Shown here in pieces: positions 43,680 through 55,189 of a DNA stretch of 64,000 nt (within the stretch, counting starts at the first letter, position 1; every line of letters starts with the position of its first letter). The position numbers and the translations under genes were made by a program. Origin of the DNA: Bathynomus jamesi (lineage: Eukaryota; Arthropoda; Malacostraca; Isopoda; Cirolanidae); assembly GCA_023014485.1 (NCBI GenBank), contig JAJOZX010009476.1:58501-122500 (forward strand), read 5' to 3'. The notes below the pieces were generated by a model. That model worked only from the letters and a program-made list of their open reading frames with translations. It searched no databases and had not been told where the DNA came from.

Positions 43680-45060
43680 ATTTTAGATATTTCCTTTAGA
43701 TGATCGGTTAGTTCATTATTTTCATTTCTTAAGGGCTCAATAGTGGCTCGAGTTTCTGTTTTCCTTTTTTTTTCTTGTAGAATTATTTTGTTTTTTATTT
43801 CATTACTTTTACCAAATCTTTCTCTTTCCTCTCTGAATGATCCTTAAGGAGGGAATGTATTTTCTCATCGATTCGCTTTAGTTTTTCTAGTGTAATTTTT
43901 CTGTTATTGTTGATTGTGCAGTTTGTTAATTTTGTAGCTACTCTCTTTCTTTTGCGGAGCATTACGTATTTTCCTTTGCCTCTCGAAATAGTTCCTCTTT
44001 CCTTTTTTTCTCCTTATTTTAAACATATTTTCCTAAAATTTTCAGCATCATTTCTTCTAAGATTATTCAGTAGTATCTCTTCAGTTGTTTTGTCCTTGAA
44101 TACTGTTTTCCAATCTATTTGAGTCATCTTTGCTCTGATTTCTTCCCAATTTATAGTCTTGGAGCTTAGGTTAAAAATCTCAAATTTGCTTCTTTGTATA
44201 GTGTGCATTTCCTTTTAAGGTTGTCGTCATATTAGTTGATATTCGATAATGTTGTGGTCAGATATAATGGTTGGGGTTATTTTTATGTCATCAACTATGT
44301 TGTTATTGTTGTTGTCCATGAATACTAGATACAAAGAGTTATTTTTTTGGTGTTCTCTGTTATTTTTTGTGTTAACATAAATTCATTCGTTAAAAACAGC
44401 AGCATATTTCCTTGTTTTTGGGCCTCTTTTGCGCTCCCTTTGTCTTGATTTTATATATATTTTTTCCTACCCTTTTGTACTGGGGGTTGGTGAGCTTAAA
44501 GATTTTATTAAGTTTCCGATATCAGCAATGATATCAAAGAATTTTGCACTTGGAGTGTTTGGAAGTCTGTATATGACCATTAGCATCACGTTTAGTTTTT
44601 CAATTTTTACTGACAAAAGTCACACGTAACTGTTTTGATTATGACTCTCACGTATGTATGTAGCACAGTTACCTTTTCGTCTTTCTGTTCTTTTGGCTCG
44701 TAGTATGTTATAGCTATCGATGTGTATTTCTTTTTATCCCCTGCAGTAGCCTACTCGCATTTTTCACAGCCTCCTTAGCAGTCCTTAAGATGTGTTTCTG
44801 TGAAGTACGAGATGTCAATCTATGTTTCATCCATAAATCCTTTCAGGTATGAGACTTCATTTAGCGACTAGTTCGGTTTTAGACTTTCAATATTTGCCAG
44901 GACCATCTTTATTTTCTCAGCTTTGCGTTGTCCCTCGCGCATTCCAAATTCGTTATCCTTCAGTATCGCTTGTTTCGTAGCCCTCTGGTTCTCCGAGAAA
45001 GATTCGTTTCCATTTACCTGATCTGGTAGCTAGCTTCTTGCCTGATATAACAGTTCAACT
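43680..45060 (-). pseudogene. CR1 linker, APE endonuclease and ORF1 end, decayed
   Basis: By alignment with 60470-61900: linker codons at about 43800-43900, KTINWEEIRAKMTQIDWKT (44014-44208), then nuclease blocks around 44250-44860 in several frames (SDHNIIEYQ-like near 44250, TNN near 44320). No frame stays open for long. The ORF1 zinc-finger region is absent beyond 45060, where (CA)n-bearing unrelated sequence begins. Confidence 0.7.
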
Positions 45061-45221
45061 CGGGGATTTTCGACTATGTCGACTGTATGTGTTGTATAAG
45101 ATTTAGTAGCCGTATTGTATCGGCAATATAAAAATAAATTTGCTTCGTGGTTTGCACTCATAGGTTCCCTATCATTTTTCCTGTCTTTAGAGTTTGTTGG
45201 TAGGTGATGGCAGTAGCACAT

Positions 45222-45277
<56 letters not shown>
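45222..45277. repeat. (CA)n microsatellite
   Basis: About 55 bases of uninterrupted CA. Further (TA)n tracts at about 45483-45531 and 45829-45883; nothing coding is recognised between 45061 and 46098. Confidence 0.95.
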
Positions 45278-45279
<2 letters not shown>

Positions 45280-45487
45280 GGTTTGACAAAAGTAAATAGA
45301 CAAATTTGGTTCCCATAGTTTATGATTTGATAATGAGAGTCAATAAATAATAACAGATTTATTGAATCAATATAGTTAAAATGGTGTTGGTTTCTCCTTT
45401 GCATTATGGAAAGGTGACACACGTTCTGACATTCCATTGATGAGTTTTACCGTTTGTTCTTGAGAACAATCATCGTGGTGTCATATA

Positions 45488-45534
<47 letters not shown>

Positions 45535-45848
45535 AACATGCTCTATTAAAATTGTATTAAGCCTGTGGTCAAAAGCATAAATTTCCTTTGAAATTGAAAG
45601 CAACCCCCCCCCCCTTCCCAAAAAGAAAAAAATACAAAAAACTATACCATGTTAGGTGAAAACAGGGTTTGGGGCATCAAATGTCAAATATTTTAACATC
45701 CTCAACCTCGCTTCAATGAATCTGAAATTTAGAATATTGAAAAGATTTAGTTTAAACGTAATTATGGTATGAAATTATCAAGCTTGGCATACATTTAAAC
45801 TCAAGCAAGTATTTAAATTATCTTTTAATATATATATATATATATAAT

Positions 45849-45883
<35 letters not shown>

Positions 45884-46098
45884 TCACAATTCAACTCGTA
45901 AATTCATTTGGTGAACTGAATAACAGAGCTGTGAACCAGATTTCACTCCAAAAATTGTTGCGTTTCCAATAAGTCCTTAAATGTACAAATGTATTAAAGA
46001 TTATATCTATTGAGAGTAAATAACATTATCTATTAAGACCGTATAAAGTTAATTTTAAAAAAGATTATTTACCATTTTAAGGCTACACTCACTCCGAG

Positions 46099-46914
46099 CA
46101 GTGTTTATCCAACCTCTTTTTAACCATCGCCCCCCAATGGTTGTTTTTTTAAAACAAAATCTTAAAATCGCTCCACTTCCAATAGAAAATTCAAACAATG
46201 AAATATTTTCTACTTACAATTTTTATTCAGTGGGAGCCTTGCGCTTGATGCTTTTTAGCTAGAAGTTGAATGTCCGGTTTGATATTAGTGAGTTTGATTA
46301 TAATGTCTCCTCTTGAACATATATCAGTTCTATTTCTTTTATTTGTTAAGATTTGATTTGTTGCACTAAAACCAGTTTCAACCATATAAGATGTGGGGAA
46401 AACACAAAAGAACTTTGGCTATTTCGCCCCCATACTGTTGGATAAAGCAATTTGATTGTTTTTGGACACCACAATTCAGCCATTCCACCTTTTTCGAAGT
46501 TAAATTTGCATTCTTCATTGCATTTTAAAATCAATGAGTTCTTCTTGAATGTTCTCATTAGCAGACTCAGCATCATAAGTAAGCGGATCTAGCAGTAAAG
46601 CAGTAAAATAAGAAAACAAGATATCCTCATTCCCTTGTTTACATATAGAGACTCGTTTTCTTTTCCGGGGATAACAAAGCACCGGATAATTCAACACAAA
46701 CTAATATAAAAAATTATTTAGCATTTCCTTCTTGATTTATTGGGGTTTCTGAGCACCAGAAGGTAAGAACACGCTCTATTTAGGTAAATGAGAAGAAAAC
46801 AAAACAAAAATTCTTATATCATCATGATGTACTATAATCACCATTTAATTTTTCGCCCCCCAAAATCTATTTTCACCCACAAGGGCGCGATATCGCCCCC
46901 GTTGGGAAACACTG
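46099..46914 (-). mobile_element. hAT element with ZBED5/SCAND3-like transposase tail
   Basis: Left CAGTGTTTATCCAACC, right GTTGGGAAACACTG; subterminal GCGATATCGCCCCC and CATCGCCCCCC. The flanking 8-mers do not match, so the TSD is lost or the ends were altered. Minus-strand codons (about 46690-46240) give NENIQEELIDFKMQ, FNFEKGGMAELWC and LTNIKPDIQLLAKKHQAQ in shifting frames, the C-terminal region of hAT-derived ZBED5/SCAND3-type proteins. Confidence 0.75.
46240..46697 (-). pseudogene. hAT transposase C-terminal remnant
   Basis: Two open frames, 46515-46697 and 46346-46576, overlap by a frameshift and correspond to the stretch before the hATC domain. The terminal LTNIKPDIQLLAKKHQAQ follows at about 46305-46240. 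The catalytic RSE(R)xFS block is not readable. BED finger and first Asp are missing. Confidence 0.65.
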
Positions 46915-47639
46915 GGCCGCTACAGTAACGGTATGCTCATTTTCTTCTTGCCTCCACCTTACTTTTTTTTATATACTGTATATATACGCACGCCTGGCTT
47001 TACCCTGTTGCGATTGCGCGTTCCATATTTTATGTAGGACAAACTCCTATACCCGCCTCTGAAGTTGTTTGTATCTGAGCGGGGGTTTCCTGTCAAAAAG
47101 GAAATTATATAATGGTACTTCCCTTCAACAAGGTCGTTAAACTAATGATTAATATATGATGATAATACCTCTCTATTAAAATAACGGAGGTTCGATCCAA
47201 GCTGAGGGTTTTTGCGCTCGAAATTCAAACTGTTCTCTACAAAGGAATGCCCATTCGATTGTACATATATATATATATATACATTATATGCGTATTTTTT
47301 AATTCTTTGAGTGTTTATAAGGCGGGGCACCTGAGTAATAAGAGGCTGTATGCTAGGCATGGCCCGTTCGAAGTCTGTCGAGCGTGTCTCTCTTTAAAAT
47401 ATTTGTCTTGGGTAATGAAGAAAATTAAAGAAAACAATGAAAATTGCTCTTTATTAAAGGAAAGAAAAATGTGATGCCAAAGGAATCTTGGGCATGATGC
47501 CAAAGAATTCGCAGTTATTTGTAAATTAGACAAAAGTCCAATAGAATATTTTCAAAATGAATGTTTGAACACACAAAAATCCCAAGAGGAATTTTTGAAA
47601 TGTGAATACGTTGATTATAAGTGTTGTTTGGATGGTTAT
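46915..47639. other. Unassigned sequence
   Basis: Contains GTTCGATCC (47191) and a (TA)n at about 47263-47282, but no convincing pol III promoter. At about 47565-47640 a short plus-strand piece resembles PLE tail codons. No gene recognised. Confidence 0.4.
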
Positions 47640-48480
47640 CGTGTTCAGTTTGAGGTTAGGTACTAGTTTATTATTTTCCATGCGTATTGCGTATTGCGTA
47701 TACTATGGTGTACCTCTCTCCTCTTCTTTCCAGCGAACATAGATTTAATATTATTACGTAGTCCTTCCAAATAATTTGGTTCTTTGCAGTCATTGATCTT
47801 CATTCGAAAATAAAAAATATATATTTAGTAAATAAAACTACAAATACAGTACATGCTCTAATTACTTTTAATTTGAATAAAACACACACACACATATAGA
47901 TACTCGTATCAGTCGTATGTATACCGTATAATGCAGTTCCATAGTGATATAGTAGATACTACAGTTACATATAGTGGATAAAAGTCCGTAAGTGCTCAGC
48001 ATTCAGCTATGGCTACTGCAGTAGGTAGTATAACGATACTTCACTGAAATTTTAGGAAGTATAACGCCGTTATACCGCGTTACCCCTCGACTACACCCCT
48101 GTAAAATTGTTTATCGCTATCTTATTTTGTGTCTCAAATTTCGCATCGTCGGTCATTATAACCTCTAAATCTACTGCTTCCTTGTTTCTCTGAATTTCCA
48201 GTCTATCTGGATCATAATATGCTGTCTGGTTTAGTTCCTCATTTCTTCCGTATCTCAAGAGCTTAAATTTCTCGACGTTAAATTTCATGTTGTTGTCTTC
48301 TGACCATTTGTATATTCTGTTTGTGTCTGTTTGTAAGGCGGCTTTTACATGCGTGTTTCTAATATTTCTACCGAGTTCTGTGTCGTCAGCAAAGGATGTT
48401 ACTATACTGCTGTTGGTTACTTCATCTCCTATAGCTGTTAGCATGATAATGAACAGGAGAGGGTCTTAACTGTTTCTTGT
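47640..48480 (-). pseudogene. CR1 (PHD/CCCH family) RT fragment, interrupted
   Basis: 48091-48444 (117 codons) reads VTNSSIVTSFADDTELGRNI (motif C), NRIYKWSEDNNMKFNVEKF and VIMTDDAKFETQNKIA. A foreign piece at about 47805-48104, ending ACTACACCCCTG like a hAT terminus, separates this from C-terminal codons at about 47640-47800 (YTMVYLSPLL-type inverse of 47700). The 3' end and core RT are missing. Confidence 0.75.
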
Positions 48481-48499
48481 GGCAGTGAGTTAAGAAAAA

Positions 48500-48510
48500 A
48501 TAATAATATA

Positions 48511-48546
<36 letters not shown>

Positions 48547-48690
48547 CTATACTTTCAAATAAGAAAATAAAAATTATTAAAACAAGGAATTATTTTTATA
48601 TTTTGTTGATTCGAAATTCTAACATTTCATGATTCTTGCGCCTCCTCCCTGCTATCGAGAATCCACCCCCGCCCCCCCTAATCTGCGTCT
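48500..48690. repeat. (ATT)n microsatellite and C-rich block
   Basis: A trinucleotide run at about 48505-48545 followed by AT-rich sequence and a CCACCCCCGCCCCCCC block at about 48665, the latter resembling a hAT subterminal region without a partner. Confidence 0.7.
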
Positions 48691-49560
48691 AATTGTAATA
48701 ATTTACAAAGACGGATGACGGGTGATGGTTTCACATCTCGAATGCCTCGAATGCACAGCAAACTTGTTGCTTTTCCTTATAGGAATTGTTGCCATTTTGA
48801 AAAGACAATGCGAGAAAGTTCCTGTACGCTTGTTGGTTTGTGTTCTGATACATTATTTTTTTATTAGATTTTACCACATGTACTGAATGAGGTTTAACTT
48901 GGATTAGGACGTTGTGTTGGAAACTTCAGCACTTGAACCCTTCTAAATCTTCTTCTGCTTCTTCAGGTACTGTAAGCTTCATAGAAGATTGCAATATGTT
49001 TTGAGTCGTTGTCTTGCTGGAAGATGAATCATTTCCCGGTTAAGCGAACTCCACTCGGCAGTGCATAATGAACCAAAATTTTGCGGTAGTGTCTTATTCA
49101 TATACCCCATCGATTTTTTGAGATCATTCACTCCACCTGGACTGAAGCGACCCAAAAACCATAATCGAACCACCAGCATGTTTCGCCGGCTTATTCATAC
49201 AGTTAAATGAAGCCTTTTTTTTGGGGTGGGTGGAGGGTATGTCATTTCACAAACCTATTGTTTATTTCAGTTCAGTTCTAATCTTATCACTCAACACATT
49301 TTTTCCTTCATTCCTTTGCAAATCTCCTGTTTTTTTATTTACATCACTAATATACGGCTTTCTGATAGCAACTTTTCCCTGTAGCTCAAGTTCTTGGGAC
49401 CTTTTTACAGCGGACGTGCTACAACAGTTCCAATTTCACGGTCCTGAATGACTGCACATATTTCTAGAGCTGTCTTAAATCGATTTGGTAAGGATAGTCT
49501 TTGAATACTCTGATCTTGTGTTGCAGGATATAGTTAGTCTAGGCCAAACGAGTCTAGGCC
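48691..49560 (-). pseudogene. Tc1-like transposase remnant
   Basis: On the minus strand: RFKTALEICAVIQDREIGT-like N-terminal HTH at about 49440-49490, an AGETCWWFDYGFW / GRFSPGGVNDLKK region at about 49200-49120 (48979-49179 frame), FIFQQDNDSKH (second Asp) at about 49035-49005, and VLKFPTQRPNP (third-residue region, expected QSPDLNP) at about 48920. Several frameshifts. Termini were not found. Confidence 0.7.
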
Positions 49561-50215
49561 AAACGCGTAACCAAACAGCTATTTTTTTCCTGCACTGGCT
49601 ATGGAGTTATTTGAACTGTTCGTTGATATTTTGAGTTCCATTGAAGGTTCTCTTTGGCTCTTATTCTGTTCATGGAAAGGAAATAAGTGGGTTCTTAATT
49701 CACCATTTCTTGGCGGAAAGGCTATTATCAGAGATTCGCTCGAAATATCTGAAAAGGATAAGAAGACCATAAATCAAGTGATGTGTTATTATCTCTCGTG
49801 TAAACAAAAAAGTAGGAGTAGTAAATTCAATATAGCAAATGTAAGGATCCTCCTAACTTTACATAATTACTAAACCTACACAATCTGAGAGACACTTGAC
49901 CAGACTGCTCCATCACCTTATGAGTGTAAATTAATGCTCATATAACAATTCCGCGAGATATGAAGGGTTTCGCTCAAAACATAAGTATTGTGAACTATCT
50001 TATATTTAGTGATAATTTTGCCATCTGTTTCAGCTACTCAGGTTTCCATGCATGAAAGACACTAGCCTCAGACTTCTTATCACTAATATATATATATATA
50101 TATACTGTATAGGAATATAACCTGCCAGTTTTATAGGAGTTTAGCGCAACAATCTCTTATCGCTAGGGAGATTATGTAATGTAAAATGTATACTATTTTG
50201 TGGCTTTTATTTTAA
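49561..50215. other. Unassigned sequence with one unplaced ORF
   Basis: The ORF at 49601-49873 (90 codons, starting MELFELFVDILSS) is uninterrupted but matches no family I know; it may be the 5' side of the Tc1 relic or chance. A short (TA)n lies at about 50088-50105. Confidence 0.35.
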
Positions 50216-50303
50216 CCCTTTAAGCCCTGAATTTTTTGTAGGGCTAAGTTATGAATGCTTGTATTTGAAACGTTAGCAATTTGTACCTTTAGCCCTTAAA
50301 GGG
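50216..50303. mobile_element. 88-bp piggyBac-like mini-MITE
   Basis: CCCTTTAAGCCCT at the left and AGCCCTTAAAGGG at the right, each flanked by TTAA (50212-50215, 50304-50307). Same design as the 60-bp element at 16622-16681: CCCTTT start, TTAA target, no coding sequence. Confidence 0.75.
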
Positions 50304-50630
50304 TTAAAAGAAACCCTCGTAAAACACGTAATATTTTTTAATATTTTTTATCATAGTGACCTTATAAGAATATTATCAAACTGTTCCGGGAGAAATGCTG
50401 CAAAAAAATTCTTAACAAGAATCCATGCGTGTAAACCAAAAACCCTCATCGTAATAACGTCATGGATCTTAATTGGGATCATAATTGAGCGTTAAATTTA
50501 TATGTATGATATAATAATGCGCATTATGGTGTTCGCTTATTTGATCTTGGTTTTATATGTTGTATGCATAATGATTGGCAGAGAAATAAAAAATTAAAAG
50601 TATTTCTTTTTTAAAAAGTTTATATAGGTA

Positions 50631-50679
<49 letters not shown>

Positions 50680-51020
50680 AGACTGTTTATTTAACCTCGG
50701 TTATCTAAAACTGCTTTTTCACGATGTTATACATATAGGACGGGTAAATATCGCATCTGTTAATGAGAAGCCATTAATTTCTCAGCAATTAAACAGACAC
50801 CGATTATGAATTGAGTTCCGTGAAGTTGATAAAGGCAAATAATAGTGGTTTAAACGATTGCATTTTCATTATCGAAAGGTTTCGTCACACCTTTTGTTGT
50901 CTTTAATGAGTTTTAAGATAGGAAGAAAACACTCCGTTACGTCTTATATCAGCTGAATGTATTTTAACCTATTATGTTTGGAGTTTTCTTTTATTTCTCT
51001 TTCGTTCACCTATATTCATC
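50304..51020. other. Unassigned AT-rich sequence
   Basis: Nothing coding recognised; (TA)n at about 50636-50675. Confidence 0.5.
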
Positions 51021-51039
51021 TATCTATCTATCTATATCC

Positions 51040-51070
<31 letters not shown>

Positions 51071-51072
51071 CA
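51021..51072. repeat. (TCTA)n tetranucleotide microsatellite
   Basis: About twelve TCTA units with one TCCA and one TATATCCA variant. Confidence 0.95.
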
Positions 51073-51096
51073 CTAGCCAATCACCTTCAGATGATG

Positions 51097-51178
51097 CATA
51101 CCCACAAGGAAAAGTGTAAAGCGATTCCAAGGCCTTTTGTGTATTCAGCAAGGACAAGGACAAGAAACCGAATATATG

Positions 51179-51216
<38 letters not shown>

Positions 51217-51850
51217 ACAAAATAGTTAAGAGGGATTAGCACATTATTAACAAGTAAGGAAAATGATATTTTAACAAGATATCGTCCATTTTATACGTTT
51301 CCGAACTGTTACTAAAATTATTTATTAATTATATGAACGCACATTCCAGAACGTTCGTTTCAGTTACGTCTTTTAACAAGAATTTTAAAGCTCTCCCAAT
51401 TAATACTGTGTTTATATCTATACATATGGTTAAACAATGCTTTACAATTATTTACACTCCTACACACATATTTATGCTGTTTTACTCTGATGGCTGAAGT
51501 TTTTCAATTTTGACCTATATAAACATTGAATGGCATTGTTTACATCCAATCGAGTAGACAGAGCCAGCTGCATTATCTGGGTTGTTCTTTATTAGGCAAA
51601 ATTTAACAGTATTTTTATATTTGAAGACGACGTTAATCCTATTTCTTTTAATTGAGGTCGAAAGATGTTTAAAATTTACAATGAAAGAGTTGGTAAGGAT
51701 ACTATATTTATGATCAAATTACTTTTCAATTACGCAACTGTATTATAATACTTTGGTTTTAGCTTTGCTTAAACAATTTTCAAGAAATGGATAACATAAT
51801 TTAATACCAATGTTTATAATATTGCGTAACTCAGAATCTAAAAACACGAC
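51097..51850 (-). mobile_element. Penelope-like element D (family 2), 5' truncated
   Basis: Minus strand. GIY-YIG codons at about 51610-51490 (SVYSIGCKQCHSMFI, then VKIEKLQPSE-type decay), codons parallel to PLE C near 51360-51280, and a terminal tail at 51097-51160 (CCACAAGGAAAA... GATTCCAAGGCC...GTGTATTCAG). A (TA)n at about 51178-51212 lies within the tail. Frames are degraded. It lies head to head with copy E. Confidence 0.7.
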
Positions 51851-51879
51851 TACCAACTCTAAATGCTCTGAAAAACAGA

Positions 51880-52446
51880 GAATAAAAAAAATTGGAGATT
51901 TGTCAAGTGGTGATGATCAGAATAAGAGTCAATATACGAACTGTTATTTATAGGACTGTGATAAACTTAAAATTTTAATTGATTTATGTATCTCCAAATT
52001 TTTAGATCCAGAAATGATAAACATTCATCATTTTCCTTTCCGGCAGTAAGTCTTATAAACAAAATTAAATTATTGAGCCTATCAAGGAATAATTTTGATG
52101 TATTTTTTAATCATAGGCCTATGTACAGATGTAATCATAGTATTAACTGGGAAAGTTCTAAAATTCTTGTTAAAAATAGACATAACAAAGGAATATTCTG
52201 AAATGTGCATTCATCCATTTTAAAAATAATTCTAACAGTTCGGTAACGTATAAAATAGACGCCATCTTGTTAAAATACCTTTTGACTTTAATTAGTCCTT
52301 GTTAAGTTTTTGCTAATCCCTCGTAACTATTTAATTTATGCTGTACATGAGTATATATTTTTAGATTCTTGCTTTTTCTCTTCATTCCCCGACGAGGTGT
52401 GTTGTTGAATATACGAAACACCTTGGAATCGCTTTTCATGTTTCCT
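51880..52446 (+). mobile_element. Penelope-like element E (family 2), 5' truncated
   Basis: 51986-52201 encodes NHRPMYRCNHSINWESSKIL, the region after GIY-YIG, followed by KCAFIHFKNNSNSS and YKIDAILLKYLLTL. The tail at 52384-52446 (CCCCGACGAGGTGT ... TACGAAACACCTTGG) holds the best-preserved family-2 hammerhead-like boxes and abuts (TA)n at 52447-52500. Confidence 0.7.
52386..52430 (+). ncRNA. Hammerhead-like motif, PLE E tail
   Basis: CCGACGAGGTGT...ATACGAAACACCTTGG preserves the GANGA and GAAA boxes around a degraded stem II (GTGTG/TATAC). CTGA is mutated to CCGA. Stems I and III and the cleavage site were not resolved. Confidence 0.35.
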
Positions 52447-52500
<54 letters not shown>

Positions 52501-52502
<2 letters not shown>

Positions 52503-52949
52503 AAGTGAGAACCTACTGTAACAAAGGTTAAAAATAGGCTGTAAAGGTTCTTTACGAGGTGTCGCTTAATTAATCGTTAAATGACAAACGAAAATTTAAC
52601 GTTCTTTTAGACCTAAATGTGCCTCCTCTCCTTTAATATATTTTATTAGAAGATAATGAACTGGCTATAAAGAGAATCCTTGGTTTTGCTCCCGCCCGAA
52701 TTGTTCATTCTGACGAAGGTCAAGCTTGTTATACACCTACAGTTTAACGTCGAATCCGAACCACGCCCCACCAGTAGCCCAGCGTCTTAACCACTAGGCT
52801 ACCCATTTATCTACCAACCAATTTTTATTGTGTGGAAGGATGAACAGCTGGGTTTTGCTGCACGCCGCTTGCCGTCACCGGGTCTCGATCTCGGGGCCGA
52901 CGGATTCGTAGTCAGCGACGCTAACCACTACACCACCGAGCCGAGGCGC

Positions 52950-52983
<34 letters not shown>

Positions 52984-53116
52984 CAGTATATCTCCAGTAT
53001 AAATTTGTATTATTTTTATAACTCATTTGATCTTGTGCTAAAAATCGATATGCCTCTTTGTTAATCCTCTAATCCTTAATTTTTAAGTTTTATTTTTACT
53101 TCTCCGTTTATTGCAT
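52501..53116. repeat. Two tRNA-like SINE heads in otherwise unassigned sequence
   Basis: Minus-strand A-box-like TAGCCTAGTGGTTAAGACG at about 52772-52800 and, separately, GTGTAGTGGTTAGCGTC at about 52913-52937 with a degenerate B box (GAGATCGAGACCC) at about 52880-52900. Neither forms a convincing tRNA. A CTGACGAAGGTCAAGCTTG block at about 52708-52730 recalls the CR1 3' UTR. (TA)n at about 52952-52983. Confidence 0.5.
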
Positions 53117-53184
53117 ATATATATATATATTATATATGTGTGTGTGTGTGTGTGTAGATATGTATGTATATATATATATATATA
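53117..53184. repeat. (TA)n and (TG)n microsatellites
   Basis: (TA)n, (TG)n and (TA)n in succession, ending exactly where the SINE array begins. Confidence 0.9.
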
Positions 53185-53866
53185 CATTCAACTGCAAAGA
53201 ACACGCAGTATAAATAACGTAAAGAACGACGCTTGTATAGGAGATATTCCGCGCAAGACGAGAAAGAGAAAACAACAAATGAAAAAATGAAGTATCACCT
53301 GGGAATCGAACCCGGGATCTTCCGATTGCCGGTCAGACGCGATAACCACTACACCATGGACTCCACTCTTCCAAATGCCGTAATTCCTCTACATACTCGC
53401 AGAAACCAATGCCCCAAGGGGGCACCTCCCGCTTGCCGTAACATTATATACATTCAACTGCAAAGAACACGCAGTATAAATAACGTAAAGAACGACGCTT
53501 GTATAGGAGATATTCCGCGCAAGACGAGAAAGAGAAAACAACAAATGAAAAAATGAAGTACCACCTGGGAATCGAACCCGGGATCTTCCGATTGCCGGTC
53601 AGACGCGATAACCACTACACCATGGACTCCACTCTTCCAAATGCCGTAATTCCTCTACATACTCGCAGAAACCAATGCCCCAAGGGGGCACCTCCCGCTT
53701 GCCGTAACATTATATACATTCAACTGCAAAGAACACGCAGTATAAATAACGTAAAGAACGACGCTTGTATAGGAGATATTCCGCGCAAGACGAGAAAGAG
53801 AAAACAACAAATGAAAAATGAAGTACCACCTGGAATCGAACCCGGGATCTTCCGATTGCCGGTCAT
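53185..53866 (-). repeat. Tandem array of tRNA-derived SINE, 266-bp period
   Basis: CATTCAACTGCAAAGAACAC starts at 53185, 53451 and 53717, giving an exact 266-base period over 2.6 units that are almost identical. Each unit holds, on the minus strand, an A box GTGTAGTGGTTATCGCG, a B box GGGTTCGATTCCCAGG, a pyrimidine-rich tail and a leader with GGTGCCCCCTTGGGGCA. The 107- and 143-codon ORFs here are read through the SINE and are not genes. Confidence 0.9.
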
Positions 53867-53934
53867 ATATGTATATATGTTTGTGTGTATGTATGTTATT
53901 TATTTATATATATTTTTTTTCTTTCTGTAACCTA

Positions 53935-54085
53935 TATATAGGCCGTAACCTTTTATGTATTTCAGTGTTCCTTAGGATGTCATTAGACGAAAGCGCTTGA
54001 GCACCGTTTTGTGTTTCCTTTCCTTCGTGGTTTTATTCATCATAAATATTTTTCACGTGTTACTTTCGTGAAATAATTTTCATAT
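53935..54085 (+). mobile_element. Solitary PLE family-1 tail
   Basis: Matches 19590-19728: CCTTAGGATGTCATTAGACG then AAAGCGCTTGAGCAC and the terminal-repeat block GGTTTTATTCATCA to TTTTCATATA, abutting (TA)n. It contains the hammerhead-like motif (53969-53994) with CTGA mutated to CTTA. No coding part remains, so it may be a severely truncated insertion. Confidence 0.75.
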
Positions 54086-54123
54086 ACTATATATATGTAT
54101 ATATATATATATATATTACACAG

Positions 54124-54169
<46 letters not shown>

Positions 54170-55096
54170 CCCTTTAATTTTTTTGAAGGCGACACGGACC
54201 ATGTATTTTACTGTATATCTTACACTTTCTTTATATCTCTTCGCCAAGATGGTCTCCAATGCTCTGATAATATCTCAAAGGCAGAACAGATAGATTTTAT
54301 GATAGGTTTGAAATTTTAAAAGCTCACGCTTTTGTTGTGTTACAGATTTTAAACGCGATTCTTCGCAGTTTTAAGACTTGGTTTTGGGATTACAAGACGT
54401 AAGTACTCGCAATTTTTATATATAATGCTTCGTAAAACTTCTAAACACAATCGGTGCAAATGTTACGTAAGAGATAACTAAATTGGCTAAAATTCTTCGT
54501 TCTCAGAAAAAACCAATACGTTGATCTGGTTCGTAGTAAAAAAACTAAACATTTTATGTTCTTACTTTACGAAATGACAATGTAGATCTTCTTAAAGCAT
54601 CGCCGGCCACATTACCAAACTCTAAACTCATAACGGATCGATAGATAGATCATTGGCACGCGCGCGCGCACACACACACACACATACACACACACACATA
54701 TATATATATATATTATATATATATAAATATATATATAAAACAGTTGAAAGCGAAGTTCAGTGAGAACAGCAAGGGTATGCTGTCTAGAATTATTAATAAA
54801 AAGAATAATAACGGTATTATTAATAATAATGATAATAATAATGATAATAATAATATAATAATGGTGTTAATGATGGTAATGATAATAATAATAATGTTTA
54901 TGATAGCAGCGGTAGTAGCGGGAATGATGATGATCGAAAAAATTCAATGATACTTCCAGGAATGAGAACGGAGGGACTGAAACTGCATTATAAAGAGGTA
55001 GACTGAAGATATATTGAAATCGTGACTGCAAAAGTTTTTCCGAATTTTATTTTGGGTTTGGTTTTTGTTTACAAATACAATTTTTTTCTGTATTGA

Positions 55097-55189
<93 letters not shown>

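Larger units (their letters stand above)
40690..45060 (-). mobile_element. CR1 (PHD/CCCH family) element carrying a NUMT
   Basis: 3' terminus near 40700 (variant with GCACGGAGGTCAGGCTAG), RT C-terminal codons from about 40880 to 41560, RT core 41664-42360, then the mitochondrial insert 42368-43672, then the EN-RT linker and endonuclease 43680-44900 and a short piece of the ORF1 end at about 45000-45060. Frameshifts throughout. Alignment with 58660-62760 shows that about 75-100 bases of CR1 were lost where the NUMT entered. A 68-base local duplication of RT codons lies at about 41355-41520. Confidence 0.85.

Noticed and set aside
49601..49873. Host gene (90 codons)
   Set aside because: No recognisable motif, no splice or promoter context I can support, and it lies beside a Tc1 relic.
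53233..53930. 107- and 143-codon ORFs containing repeated NVKNDACIGDIPRKT
   Set aside because: They read through a tandem SINE array; the repeated peptide reflects the 266-bp repeat and contains the inverse pol III promoter boxes.
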